A stretch of DNA of 64,000 nt from Sequoia sempervirens (GCA_007258455.2 VDFB02358134.1:210239394-210303393); one strand, 5' to 3'; counted from the first letter of the stretch, positions 1 to 11,403 are shown. Numbers and translations are program-made. The notes: generated by a model from the letters alone, not told the origin.

Positions 1-402
1 GGAGGTCAAAGTGGAAGGGGTAGTGGAAGACCTTCAGGAAGCTGAAATGATGATGAAAAGAAAAGTGAAGATGTGGGTACCAGCTGAAGCCAAAGGAATG
101 ACAACTTCTACCGCCCTCATGATCAAAACAGTGGTGATCAAAGAGGTAGAGGACAAGGGAGATATGGATAAGGATCTGGAAGAGGTGGTTTCAAAGGAAC
201 GTGTTTCGAGTGTGGTGAAGAAGGGCATCAAGCCTATGAATGTCCACAACACCAAGGAAGGGAAGACAAAAGACCAAAAGGTTGTGGAAGGGTTGCGCAT
301 GCAGATGAGGAGGCCCAATTTGAACATTCAGATGATGCTGAAAGGGGAGAAGCCCTAGTGATTAGGAAAGCCCTAGTGACTAAGGAAAAGGAACCAGAAT
401 AG
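1..402 (+). pseudogene. Tekay-like Ty3/gypsy gag, C-terminal end with zinc knuckle
   Basis: Reading the first frame from base 1 gives a Gly/Arg-rich stretch (many GRG and RGG steps) followed by a complete CCHC zinc knuckle at 202-243 (C-x2-C-x4-H-x4-C, reading CFECGEEGHQAYEC). This is the nucleocapsid end of gag, which binds genomic RNA during particle assembly. Three in-frame stops lie before the knuckle and a TAG at 400-402 separates it from the protease. The true start lies left of the window. The same frame continues into PR and RT, so gag and pol were one polyprotein, as in chromoviruses. An overlapping ORF in the second frame (11-358) is a shadow. Confidence 0.85.
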
Positions 403-1011
403 AGGAAGAATCTGTTTCGCACAAGGTACAAGTGTGAAGGAAAATGTTTTGATGTCATTATTGACAGTGGGAGCATCAATAATCTCATGTCATAAGAGAT
501 GGTCACAAAGTTGAAGCTGAAGAGGGAAAGGCACCCGCATCTGTATTGAATTGTCTGGTTGCAGAAAGACCACAAAGTTTTGGTCACTGAGCAGTGCCTA
601 GTAAAGTTCAAGATCGGGAGCTACCATGATGAGGTACTCTATGATATCATCCCCATGGATGCATGTCACATGTTGTTGGCAAGGCTGTGGCAGTTCGATA
701 GGCGAGCTATACATGACGGCCATGCAAATACTTATTCCTTGACAAAGGATGGGGTTCGTCACAAGTTGAAACCCCTGAAGGAGACCGAAGAAAAGGTATG
801 CAGTAGTGCTAGAATTTGTTATGTAGATGGAAGAAAATTTTTAGAATGTATGAAACATGAGTGTGTGTGTTATGCATTGATTCCTAGAGTGAGTAAGGAG
901 GATAGTGAGAAGGTTCCAGAAGAAGTTTTTGGGATGTTGGATGAGTTTCAGGATATTGTTTCTGACAATGTACTTGAGGGTTTACCACCAATAAGGAAGA
1001 TCAGTCATTAG
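403..1011 (+). pseudogene. Retroviral-type aspartic protease (E1)
   Basis: Retrotransposon protease that would cut the gag-pol polyprotein. The active-site triad D-S-G is at 463-471 in the context VIIDSGSINNLMS, preceded by a Cys-rich lead-in (RTRYKCEGKCF) typical of Tekay elements. The frame is the same as gag. A TAA follows the active site by a few codons (at S-stop-E) and a TGA occurs near 550; from 559 to 1011 the frame is open and ends in the linker just before RT. The minus-strand fragment at 22245-22454 is a diverged relative with the same lead-in, so the two belong to the same broad family. Confidence 0.85.
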
Positions 1012-1017
1012 ATTGAC

Positions 1018-1629
1018 TTGATTCCTGGAGCTAGTTTGCTAAATAAGGCAACTCATAGAATGAATCATGTAGAAAATGAGGAGTTGAATAGACAATTTGA
1101 AGAGTTGTTGAGAAAGGGTTTGATACGAGAGAGTTTGAGTCCATGTGCAGTACCTGCAGTACTAGCACCAAAGAAGGATGGGGAGTGGAGGATGTGTATA
1201 GATTCTTGAGCCATAAACAAGATAACAATCAAGTACAGATTTTCCCTGCCAAGGATGGATGACTTGATGGACTATTTGAGTGGAGCTTAGTACTTAACAA
1301 AGATTGATCTGAAGAGTGGATATCACCAAATCCAGATTCGAGAAGGAGATGAATGGAAGACTATCTTCAAGACCAAAAAGGGCATGTACGAGTGGTTAGT
1401 CATGCCTTTTGGGCTAACCAATGCACCGAGCACATTCATGCGGCTCATAAACGAGGTACTAAAATAATTTCTAGGAAGTTTTGTTATTGTGTATCTAAAT
1501 GATATTTTGATTTTCAGTAAGACATTGGATGAGCATCTGATGCATATTCAAAGAGCTTTTGAGAAGTTAAGAGAAGAGAAACTATTGATTAATCTGAAGA
1601 AGTGCAGTTTTGTGAAGAGGGAGTTAATG
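1018..1629 (+). pseudogene. Reverse transcriptase, internally truncated (E1)
   Basis: RT of the same polyprotein and frame. Visible motifs are the [17 protein letters not shown] fingers region, the first catalytic Asp in [14 protein letters not shown] (Asp codon 1306-1308), the MPFGLTNAP block, and the catalytic loop at 1492-1503, which reads Y-L-N-D where Y-L/M-D-D is required. The Asp-to-Asn change is GAT to AAT. Stops occur at 1207 (TGA), in SGA-stop-YLT (TAG) and in LK-stop-FLG (TAA). The domain breaks off after the block reading KKCSFVKREL: the thumb/connection segment, about 90-100 residues in relatives, is missing, and the next readable codons are already RNase H in another frame. Confidence 0.88.
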
Positions 1630-1990
1630 TGATGCTAGTGGTTGTGCCATTGGAGCAGTGTTGAGCCAAGAAGGTAAGCCCATTGCCTATTTAGTGAAAA
1701 GTTAAATGATCCCAAGAGAAAGTATTTTGTATATGATTAGGAATTTTATGCAATAGTTCAAGCATTAAAGAAATTGAGACATTATTTGTTGCCGAAGGAA
1801 TTTTTTCTATATACTAATCATCAGGCCTTGCAGTACCTAAATAGTTAGGGAAAATTAAATCAGAGGCATATGAAATGGGTAGAGTTTTTGCAGAGTTGTA
1901 CCTTTGTTTTGAAACATATGAGTGGGAAGTCAAATAGGGTTGCAGATGCCTTAAGTAGAAGGCATATATTGATAACAAAGATGCAGATTT
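1628..1990 (+). pseudogene. Ty3-type RNase H (E1)
   Basis: RNase H that degrades RNA in the RNA-DNA hybrid. It starts abruptly at CDASGCAIGAVLSQEGKPIAY, shifts frame once near 1688 (apparently a one-base loss), then continues through FSEKLNDP, the EFYAIVQALKKLRHYL block and VADALSRR. The Asp of the usual T-D-H-x-A-L motif is Asn here (YTNHQAL). TAG stops replace likely Gln codons in YD-stop-EFY and NS-stop-GKL. The domain sits directly downstream of the truncated RT with no connection segment between them. Confidence 0.85.
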
Positions 1991-2000
1991 AAGTGGTTGG

Positions 2001-3410
2001 GTTCAATGAACTTAAGACACTGTACGCAGAAGATCCTGATTTCGTAGAGGCTTGGAAAGCTTGCAAGGAACCTGCTACAGTGGACAGGAAAAGGTGGCTA
2101 GATTTCATAATCTAGGATGGCATGTTATTTAAGGGAAGTCAATTGTGTATCCCAAGGACTTCCATGAGCGAGAACTTGATAAAGAAGAAGCATAGTGGAG
2201 GAATAGTAGGACATTTTGGTCAGGATAAGACCATTACCATTATCAATGAGCATTATTATTGGCCTCAGTTGTCATAGGATGTGAAGAAGTTTGTACAAAG
2301 CTGCAGGGTATGTCAGATGGCTAAAGGAGTGAGCAGAATACAGGCTTATATCAGCCCTTACCTGTACCAGAGAGGCCATGGGAGGATATAAGTATGGACT
2401 TTGTTTTTGGTTTTCCAAGGACACAGTGAGGGAATGATTCAATCTTTGTGGTGGTTGATAGGTTTTCGAAGATGACACATTTCATTCTATGTTAGAAGAC
2501 CCATGATGTAGTCCACATTTCTGACTTGTTCTTCAAAGAGGTGGTGAGGCTACATGGTCTACCAAAGAGTATTGTTTCAGATTGTGACACCAAATTTGTG
2601 GGGTACTTTTGGAGGACCTTGTGGAAGAAGCTGAAGACAGAGTTGAAATTCAGTTCTGCACACCATCCGCAAACAAATGGGCAGACAGAGGTTGTTAACA
2701 AGAGTCTAGGTAACCTACTGAGATGTTTGGTAGGAGATAAACCCGAGGGATGGGACTTGATCTTACCCCAAGCAGAATTTTCTTACAACAATTATGTCAA
2801 TAGAAGCACTGGTAGATCACCATTCCAGATTGTGTATGGAGGTAGCTCCAGAATATAGGAAGATGGGCCAAGAGAAGAAAATAAGTGCTGAAGCTAAAGA
2901 TTTTGCAGAACACATCAGGGATATACATGAGAAGCTAAGAGAACATATTAACAAGATGAATATGTAGTATAAGGCTAAGGCAGATCAGAAGAGGAGGTAT
3001 AAGGAGTTTCAGATTGGTGATGAAGTGATAGTCCACTTGAGGAAAGAAAGGTTTCCAGTGGGAACATATAACAAATTGAAGATGAAGAAGTTTGGTCCCT
3101 ATAAAATTTTGAAGAGGCATGATTTAGGGAATGAATATTAGGTAGAGTTGCTAGATGGATTCAACATTTCCCCTGTGTTCAACATTTCAGATTTGACAAA
3201 GTATCATGAAGGTGGCATAGAGGAAGTACCAACAATGGAACAGTGTGGGATTCCAACATCAACTTCAGAAAAGGAGGAGATTGAAGAAATCCTGGCTAGT
3301 CATGTAGGAAGGAGTACCAGGAACAGGCAGTATGAAGAATATCTGGTGAAATGGAAAGGAAGGCCTATTGAAGATTCATCCTAGTTGCCTTAGGCATAGG
3401 TTGACCATTT
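2001..3410 (+). pseudogene. Integrase with C-terminal chromodomain (E1)
   Basis: Integrase that would insert the cDNA. An HHCC zinc-binding N-terminus is readable (KHSGGIVGHFGQDKT to CRVCQMAKG). The catalytic triad is present as MDF, SDCD and NGQTEVVN; the latter two lie in the open stretch 2526-2858. A GPY module (FGPYKIL, 3094-3102 for G-P-Y) follows, then a chromodomain at about 3280-3400 with the core EYLVKWKG. The chromodomain, thought to guide insertion into heterochromatin, marks this as a chromovirus, and the overall sequence is most like Tekay/Del. Several stops and at least two frameshifts make it non-functional. Confidence 0.9.
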
Positions 3411-3470
3411 GATTTTTTCCTCCACCATCTGAGATGTGACGAGGTCACTTCTCAAATTACCCTAGGTGCT
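3411..3470 (+). other. Spacer between integrase end and 3' LTR
   Basis: Short 3' untranslated stretch of E1. A polypurine tract is expected just left of the LTR, but the last 30 bases are not purine-rich, so the PPT has either decayed or the LTR edge lies slightly further left. Confidence 0.4.
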
Positions 3471-4178
3471 TGATGCAGGAGCATCCAGTGGTGTAAGGGC
3501 AATCTTGCATCACCCAAAAATAGTTAAATTTCAATTTTCTCATTTTTATATTTTTTTTACATTTTTGGATACCCTTTTCTTCATAATAAAATTCCCAATT
3601 TATGGTTTTTATTTTCTATTCTTGGGTTGAAAGATATTGCAGTTTTCATTTCCTAGATTTGCACCTGAAAATCTTTTGAGTTAGATTTGAGGCACTTAGA
3701 GTTCTTGGATTAGCCCCAGAACTTTCTGAAATTGGCATAGCGGATCTTGAGCATGATATTGACTTTGTGACCTTTCCAACGGTTCAAACGGTTCGCGAAT
3801 CAGAGTCCTAGATCAAAAGTTATGGCCCCAGGAAGTTGGTGCACTTTTTAGAAGATACAATTGCAAATGTTCTTTTGAAATTTGAACTTCAATTTGTAAT
3901 TTTTCAGCGCCAAACCACCTAAGCTCAAATTTTAATGTTGTTTTAGCTCCAAACTAAAGAGGAGCTCTATTTATGGGCGGGTTTTTATTTTTTGGGTAAC
4001 TTTTGGGGACAAGCTCGCATATTGTGAAAGGGTGATTCTGTAGCTTTCTGTAACTTGCATGTGTTGCAGAACTTGGGGATTTGAGATCCTCTGCATGTAA
4101 GAAACTCCATTTTCTAAATAACAAAATTATTCTTTTGTTTGTGGGTTATTTTCTAAGTCTCGGGCTGCACCCTCATCA
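3471..4178 (+). repeat. 3' LTR of the Tekay-like element (E1)
   Basis: The segment begins TGATG and ends CATCA, a perfect 5-base inverted terminal repeat, and starts about 60 bases past the chromodomain. A TATA-like tTATTTATG lies near 3967, which fits a promoter. Length is 708 bp. No partner LTR is in the window, so the ends rest on the TG...CA match and on position only. Sequence to the right (4179 on) belongs to a different LTR family, so E1 appears to have inserted there. Confidence 0.7.
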
Positions 4179-4573
4179 GTTTACATTTAGCATAGTTTGC
4201 ATCCACCTTATCAAGCATTTTAGCATTTAGCACTCATCTTCATCGTTTTAAACTAGTTTTATACCATTTTTTTCATATATCATCAGTTTCATTAGTTTTC
4301 TTCAATAAAATTGATTGAAACATGCTCATATTATCCAAGGGATTGGGAAAGGATTACCATTCCACATCAATGTGACACCACTCCCCCAATGATAATATTA
4401 GAGGTCTTAAAATAGATTTCCATAAGCATTTTGTGTTTCTCATGATTAGTATAATGGGTTCTTAGTCTTTTTTAATTTTAAATATCTAATTGGGATCATT
4501 GCTTAGGGGATTAAATATGGTTTAAATTCACTAGGATCTAATATATATAGTTCACACTATGACTTTGGTCACA
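4179..4573 (+). repeat. Truncated LTR, family shared with 39262-39496
   Basis: The right half aligns by eye with 39262-39496: both carry ATTGGGAAAGG, then a CACATCAA block, then CACCA..TCCCCC, and both end in CACA followed by TT and a PBS-like TGG motif. It is therefore the 3' portion of an LTR. Its left side is cut by the E1 LTR. Confidence 0.6.
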
Positions 4574-4576
4574 TTT

Positions 4577-4593
4577 TGGCACTAGAAGGATGG
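4577..4593 (+). promoter_or_regulatory. Putative primer-binding site
   Basis: TGGCACTAGAAGGATGG follows the LTR end by three bases. The copy at 39499 reads TGGTGCTAGAAGGAAGG. The position and the TGG start fit a tRNA primer-binding site; I cannot name the tRNA. Confidence 0.5.
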
Positions 4594-7163
4594 CTCTAAT
4601 AACTGAATCTGATGAATTTCTCTTTAGATTCTTCTGTTCTTCTATTTACAGATACAATGATGCTTTTGATGGCTCCAATGACACTAAGTAGATGTGTCGC
4701 TATACATCAATGCACTTGATTTAAATTTAGTGACACATATTTTAATTTTATCAATGCCCATTTGATATAGTGATGCTAATATGTTTTGACTAACATCAAG
4801 ATTTTCATTATAGGGACATGTTCATTTTGGTGATGTGTTTGATGTCCCTATTTTATTGTAGAGCAACACACGTGATTTTCACCAGAGTGATGCACTTCTA
4901 ATATAGCGAGGTTTTTCAAGGCTATAATGATGCATTTGATTTCAACAATTCTTTTTACTGGTAAACAATAGAAAGCTAATTTTTACATGTTTTTAAATTT
5001 TCAACTTCACATGCTCTTTGATATTTTGCTAACATCTAGTTTTTGTTTTTTATTCTATTTCTTTTTTCAAATTTGAAATAAAACTTGAAGTGAAGGAGAG
5101 TACTAAATGTTTGTCCATGCATTGTAAAATTTTTTTTTACACTCATGGTACAATTATAACACATCACATGTTGCTTTGCTTTATGTTTTAGGACCAACTA
5201 AAATTCTATTTGGTTTAAAATTTACTTCAAAGTTGACTAAAATTGGACCCATACATCCTCATTTTGCAATATTGGTTAAAATTGAACAAAACAAACACAT
5301 ACTACCATTGGTGCTTAAAATGAAGTCAATTTTCTTTATGGGATTTAAATGAATGAGTGATTTCTTTGCTTGTGCATACTTGTAGTGTGTATCCACTCCC
5401 CTTGTGCTTCATATGATCTTGGGTGAAGAGAAACACTCAAATATACATTTTTTTCTTGTGTGCACTTGTAGTACATATCCACTCCCCTTACACTTCATGC
5501 AATCTTCTGTGAAGAGAAATACTTATGTATACTTTCATGCTTTGTGTCACCCTTAAGAGAGGGATAACTATAAGATACATCCTACAATGGAAATCTCATA
5601 CTAAATTTCTTACAAGAACATTTATTGACATACTTTAAATAAAGGATGTGAAATCATGAGAAATTAGCATCAATTTGGGGTGTCCATAACACACCGCACC
5701 TAATCCCACACCTTATGTGGGATGGGAACACTTAAAGAGCCTTAAGTAGCCAAGCAGGTGAGTATGTGTCATGGTGTTCTCGGTTTGTTGTCATTAAGAA
5801 CCTTTTTTAAGTATTAGAAAACTTTTTCCTTCAAAAGATTTCTTTGAAGTGGTGCATTGGAATTTATTTCCAAGAAGTTACTTTCCATGTTCGATTTTGG
5901 TTGAAGTGTAGAGATTAAGAGTTCATTCTTAACATACCTCTACACTTTTCCCCAAATTGCACATAAAATCATCTCTTCTACTATGAAGGGTATGAGGAAA
6001 GCCACCCAAGAAGATTGTACCCACTTGAGCTAGGAATGTTATATTGCTTATGAGTCGGTTTAACACATTGTTTGGTTCCCAAAACATCTTAAACACACAT
6101 CAACAATTTAATCAAATTTCAAACCCTTTGGATTAAGTATGGATACCTTTTGGGAAGTCTTAATATTGTTGTTTTTCCCTAAGTATTTTATCCTTATAGG
6201 CTTCTAAATATTGGGCTTATATCTAAATCCACCCTTTCCAAAGTTAACATAGGGAACTATGGCTTTAGCTTCATCATTTTCACATAATGGACTTTGTGAA
6301 ATGAAGATTTCTTTGACATAGACATTTTTAGTTTGAAATTTAAACAAGACATTGTATATGGTTAAAATAACTTCATTAAGCAAAGATTAAATCAAATGAA
6401 CAACCCACATTAATGTATGTTCAAACATTGACTCCCCACAACAATAAAATTGAGACAAGGAAAATATTGCAAAACATTGAGTCCAAAATCATTGAGTTCT
6501 ATTGTCAAAATCACTAGGTTCTATTTCCAAAATAATTGAGTTCTATTTTACAAAAATCATTGAGTTCTTATGGTTTTATTACTTTCTAGGTATAGCATGT
6601 TTCTAATTACCTTGGTCTTGTAAAACAAAGGTTCATTTTATGTTAACATTTTGGGTCAAAACATTTTATCCATTTTATCCATCTTAACACGTTTTACATC
6701 TCACTTCACCAAACAAACTTTAGAAACTTTTGGACACCTCAACACTTTGGGCTTCAATAATTATCAAATAAATCCCCTAACTTAGCTATGTTGTATGTGA
6801 AATGGATCCTTTCCCATACACTTAGTTGAGTTAGTCATCAAATTTTTTTGGGCTAGTTTATCTTAAAGGTCACAAGTCTACCTTAAAATATTTCCAAGTT
6901 AATTAAATATCTTTTATCCATAGCATCAAAACATCAAGATTTTTTGTCTAAAAGTGTTTTCCAAAAGTTTATAAAGTTCATCCCCCATATTATTCACCCT
7001 TTTCCACATCCCATTCACATCATTGGTACAAAAACAACTTAGAGGGTCCCTTTTACCAAAATTTGCATCAACCAGAGATTTTCAACACTATAAATCTCAA
7101 CACACTTCTCCCATAGTTGACCCACAATTTATGGTTACAACAAGATAACAAAACAAGAGAATC
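4594..7163. other. Leader or intergenic DNA, no gene seen
   Basis: AT-rich sequence with no convincing coding frame. From 4640 to 4930 short phrases such as GTGACAC, AATGATGC and ATTTGATG recur, resembling the leader after the related LTR at 39580-39900. A local duplication lies at 5365-5535. The last part could be the 5' untranslated region of the gag that starts at 7164, but no LTR of the E2 family was found upstream. Confidence 0.5.
5365..5535. repeat. Imperfect tandem duplication, about 85 bp x 2
   Basis: Two adjacent copies share CTTGTAGT, ATCCACTCCCCTT, CTTCAT and GTGAAGAGAAA in the same order, with scattered differences. No coding meaning was seen. Confidence 0.7.
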
Positions 7164-7450
7164 ATGGAAAAAACTAAAGTCATATCCACCACAAGAGATC
7201 TAAACCCACAAGAATTTGATCCAAGGATCCATTCTACTCCCTCAAAACAACCACAAAATCCATTGGGATTATATGAGGTAGAAGATTTCACAGACAACCC
7301 ACTTCAGCTTACTAAGGAAGAACTCATTGAGTATAAACAAGATCATCAAAACTTAGAAAATGTGGCTCAAACTTTTCTCGCACAAAAATTGAAACAAGGA
7401 TTAACCCAATCTATGAATCAACCAATTAGCTATCAGAACCACAAGAAAAA
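7164..7450 (+). pseudogene. Tat-like gag, N-terminal fragment (E2), interrupted by E3
   Basis: An open frame beginning MEKTKVISTTRDLNPQEF with low-complexity Gln/Asn/Lys sequence. It runs straight into the TGCC start of an LTR at 7451. The frame resumes on the far side of that insertion, at 17391, with similar Asn/Gln/Pro-rich sequence (NQLHPLGTQNTN) leading to a clear gag domain. I infer a single gag split by E3. No clean 5-base target duplication is visible, although CACAA occurs within 10 bases on both sides. Confidence 0.6.
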
Positions 7451-9290
7451 TGCCTAAAGAGGTTGCCAATCTCTTGATATGTTTTAGGGTAACAGACAAG
7501 GTCAAATGGTTTAGACCTTCTACTCTTTAGGTGCTGCTAGACCTAGGCAGGTGTACCTGTATGAGTGAGGTATACTTAACTTGTTCTTATCTCTTTTGAA
7601 GTGTTTTTCCCACAATGGCAGATGGGAGTGGACAAATAAAAATTGATTTGGTATAAATTCTATAGCAATATTAAAACTAAAACCTAATATGTTCAATTAA
7701 CAGATGTAAAAAATGAATGAAACTAAATGAAGAAAATGCAGAGACTAGTGCCTTATTGGGTATGTGGAGTCAAATGAAATCTAAATGAGCAACTTCTTTC
7801 TAGAAAACACTCAAATTGTTCAACATATATTTTAGTTTATAACTTGTATAAACATGCAAGAATATGACTACCAAGTTATTCTTAATGCTCTAGATGAACT
7901 TCCCTGATTACTATGAACAATTAAAAGGATTTAATATTTTCTTGAAAGAACCAATTAATCAACCACACAGATACAAGTGTGCACTAATAAAATGAATATA
8001 AACTTGTTATATCAATTTAGATAACCAAAAAGCACCAATCTTGGAGACAACTTTAGTAATACTTTCAATGAACACAACAAACGATTGACACCAGAAATAC
8101 GCCACCACATTAAATTGTTTTCATTAATATCTCCATATTCTTAAACATGTGTCATAGTCTCATATCTGTGAAACATTGTATTCTACTGTATCCTTTTCCT
8201 ATTCTAACTTATCTTCTATATTCTCTATTCTTCCGTATCCTTGCTGTTTCGCTACCGAAACAAATATTTATAAATCAAATACTCAAGAGGACACGTCCAT
8301 TCAGAAATATCATATGTTTAAATAACAACTAGATTAAAGATAATCAGGCTCTATTTAGCCATAAATGTGTCAGCTGAAGCACGAGTGAAGTATTTTTTCA
8401 AACTTAGACTGTCACACCAAATGTATTGTCAGTGAGAAATTTTCAAATCTGGGGCGATATCCTTTTGCAACGTTCATTAAATCTTTTGTCAAAACATCCT
8501 CCAGTCTCCCTGACACCTTGAATTCTTACCGACTATCACAAATTGAATATCATTATAATGTCTCGTAGTATCATTGATATTTGGAGTCTCATCGACAAAT
8601 ATCCTTTCATCTTATGTGTTTCGTGTTACTTTTGGTGTCGAGGAGATGCTCCATAGATTACTTCGTGTCTCACCGAGATATGTTCTTTGGTATTTTTTCC
8701 GGTCGATGAGACATATTTACTTTCTCACCGATGAAACCACATTTGGCGAGACATACAGGTTGGAAAGACTACATAACTTCATCCTGATAATCATTTATAG
8801 AATCCCATTGTGCTTTGCTGGCAAGACCTGACGCATTCGATAAGACTTCACTTTGATGAATTTTAGTTTGGCCGATATGTTTCCTTGTCTGCCACCCGGT
8901 AAGACATAAATGAGTTCGTTGTGACTCATTCCAATGATAACTTTCTTGCCGATATAATTTTTTCTGTCATTGAGATAATGAATTGTGTCCTATCGATATG
9001 TGCTTGCAGATGAATTTATTCAACATGACATTCCTGCACTATTACTGATAGACTACAAAAGATACACATTAGTAAGGATGCTTTATGGATCAGGTAGACC
9101 CTCACCATCTCTTGCTGATATGAATTATATTTTAAAATATTTAGGACTAGATGGATTCTATGGGACCACATGACAAAATATGGGAAAAATGTTATGAAGA
9201 GAGGATTTTGTGCTTATGGTGAGGACTATTTTGGAAACTTATGAATATAATCAATAGTAAAATTTTCAAAATTGTATAGTTCTAATAGTG
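7451..9290 (-). repeat. 3' LTR of E3
   Basis: On the minus strand the LTR starts TATTAGAACT (TGTTAGAACT in its partner) and ends AGGCA. A minus-strand TATAAATA at about 8262-8275 fits a promoter, giving a U3 of about 1 kb and R-U5 of about 0.8 kb. Many phrases such as GGCGAGAC, GCAAGACC and CACCGATGA also occur in the E6 LTR. Confidence 0.9.
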
Positions 9291-9310
9291 GCTCCATCTG
9301 GGGATGAATG
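9291..9310 (+). other. PBS-like motif facing inward at the 3' LTR edge of E3
   Basis: TGGCTCCATCTGGGGATG lies on the + strand directly inside the 3' LTR, where a minus-strand polypurine tract would be expected. No polypurine tract is visible there. A comparable motif lies beside the E6 LTR at 44026. Confidence 0.4.
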
Positions 9311-9766
9311 ATTGTGAGATCATTGCAAGGATCTAGATTTTCTGGGTGAGCAGACCAAACTCAAGGTGATGGATCAGTGAGCAAGATGGAATGAATGGAA
9401 ATGGAAATGAATAGGACCCTACACTACTGTACATGGAAAGATTTATTTTAAAAGAAGGAAAATCATGATTGTCCATGTACTGGAAATTCCTATTCCTTTT
9501 ATTTCCTAGACTACTATGCATGGAAGATAGAGTTTTGAGAGGATTGTCAAGAATTGTCCATGCACTGGAAACCCTTAATCCTCTGTATTGTTCAAGAGAA
9601 AAAATGCTTCAAAAATTGCCCATGCACAGGCAACTCCCAATCTTCACCAGTCATGTTTTGTAGATAATATGAATCTTCACCTTTCTTTCCAACAACCACA
9701 AAAGGCCTAGCCACAAGGCTTCAAATTTCCCATGTTTTCCCTTCTCCTGACACCTTGCGTTCCACA
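9311..9766. repeat. 3' untranslated region of E3 with imperfect tandem repeats
   Basis: Between 9423 and 9640 a unit of about 75-90 bases recurs roughly three times, recognised by TTGTCCATGCACTGGAAA, CTACTATGCATGGAAG and related variants. No gene was seen. The right end (from about 9700) contains the decayed integrase C-terminus. Confidence 0.6.
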
Positions 9767-10750
9767 TTAGCACCAGATCATTCTCCTCAAATTTTCTATC
9801 TTTTTCTTTTTATCAAATAAATACTTCATATATGCTTGAAACTTCATGTTTTGGTTTTGAGCTACTCTCCTTATCTCATCAAGTTCAGCTAGTTGCTCCA
9901 TTCTCTCCTCCATAGGTTCGAGAATATCCAAATCTTCTTGAAGGATAAAGTTGTAAACTGGTAACAAATTTTGTAAAGGCATCCTGGCTTGTGTTACATA
10001 CACCAATTCAAATGGAGATTTTCCAATTGCCTTTTTTTACAGTGATCCTATAAGCCCAAATAGCCAGTCTCAATTTTGAATCCCAAGCCTTCTTGTTCTG
10101 ACCTAGCATCCTCCTTATAATCTTAAGAATACTTTTATTGCTGGACTCTTCTTGACCATTAGCTTGTGGATGGTAAGGAGTTGCATAAGAAATGGTAATG
10201 CCATATGTGCTATACAAAATATTTTGAATTCATCAGATCTAAAAAACATCCTATTATTAGTAATCAGTCTTAGTGGTGTACCAGATCTAGTAATGATGTT
10301 ATCCATTAGGAAATTTGTCACAACTTTACTTGTAGCTTGTTTAGTTGGGATTGCTTCTACCCATTTGGTAAAATAATCAGTAGCCACCAGTATCCACTTA
10401 TGTCCTCCACTCGATTTCTCTTGTATCTCCCCAATGCAATGAATTCCCCACTAATGAAAAGGGGCTTCAGCCTGTAAAGGCCTAAGTGGTAAAGCTCCCT
10501 GATACTTCATTTTCCTAGAGAATTTTTGGCAAGCTTCACACCTTCGTATGTATGAAAAGGAGTCATTAAAAACTTTTGGCCAGTAATAACCTTCCTTGAG
10601 AATTTTATGTCCATTTGTCTTTGCAAAGTAATGCCCTCCACAAACCCCTTCATGCATTTCACTTAAGACATGCTTAGCTTGTGACTCATCTAGGCATAAC
10701 AATAATATCATGTCCCTGTTCTTCCAAAACAAATCTCCTTCCACAAACAC
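9767..10750 (-). pseudogene. Integrase (E3)
   Basis: An HHCC domain is readable (EMHEGVCGGHYFAKTNGH to CEACQKF), followed by the core with TDYFTKWVEAIPTKQA. The catalytic residues are damaged: the first Asp is His (WGIHCIG), the second is Asn (LITNNR), while the Glu remains (NGQEESSNKS). TAG replaces a likely Gln just before WGIH. At least one frameshift falls near 10200, so the C-terminal third is in another frame. Confidence 0.9.
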
Positions 10751-10932
10751 ATACTTAGATGCTTACAGTTTCAAAGTTCTTTTCTGGCTGTCACTCAATC
10801 CTTCTAGAGACTTCATGTATTTAAGGTAATGCATGATGTCTACATACCAAGGAGTATGCTCAATGCTCACAATTGCATTCTCTTCCTCTTCTATTTTCAA
10901 ATTTGATTTGTTTCAATATTTTCTTTTGCCAT

Positions 10933-11403
10933 TCACCTAGCCAAACCCTGACCTCTTACCAGTTTAGTAATTTGTATTTCCATATCAAACTCTTGAATTT
11001 TATTAATCCATCTGCAACATTTTCCTGTTACCTCATATTGTGTCAAAATATCTTTAACAGCTACATGAGGGACATAGGAAATCACCTTAACTCCAATAGG
11101 ATATGGTTTGAAAGCCTTTGTAGCTTTTACCAATGCAAAGGCTTGTTTTTCCATTACATCATATTTCAATTCTAACCCTTGTAATGACTTGCCAAAAAAG
11201 GACACAGGTTGTTCATGACCCTCCTCATTTTTTTGTAACATGACAATAGCTATAGTATGTAATGAAGCAAATGAAAATATTTGAAAGGGTTTTGAAAATT
11301 TTGAATACTTAAGGACAGGGGCTTCCTTCATGGCCTTTTTAATTGATATAAAAGCATCTAACACTTCTGCAGTCCAATCTATTTTTTGTCCTTTTCTTAA
11401 CAT
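10933..11403 (-). pseudogene. Ty3-type RNase H after RT (E3)
   Basis: A run of about 150 residues contains WTAEVLDAFISIKKAMKEAP, PVSFFGKSLQGLELKYDVMEKQAFALVKA and LTQYEVTGKCCRWINKIQEFD. This is the gypsy-type RNase H downstream of RT, distinct from the archaeal-type one upstream. TAG replaces a likely Gln in LAR-stop-MAKE at the end and in KAI-stop-SFFGKINF in the RT connection just upstream. Confidence 0.85.

Noticed and set aside
11..358. 115-codon ORF at the start of the window
   Set aside because: It overlaps in another frame the Gly/Arg-rich region and zinc knuckle, which carry the recognisable motif.
8147..8332. Membrane protein-like ORF (also at 16217-16435)
   Set aside because: Both copies lie at the same offset in the E3 LTRs; hydrophobic residues come from T-rich LTR sequence.
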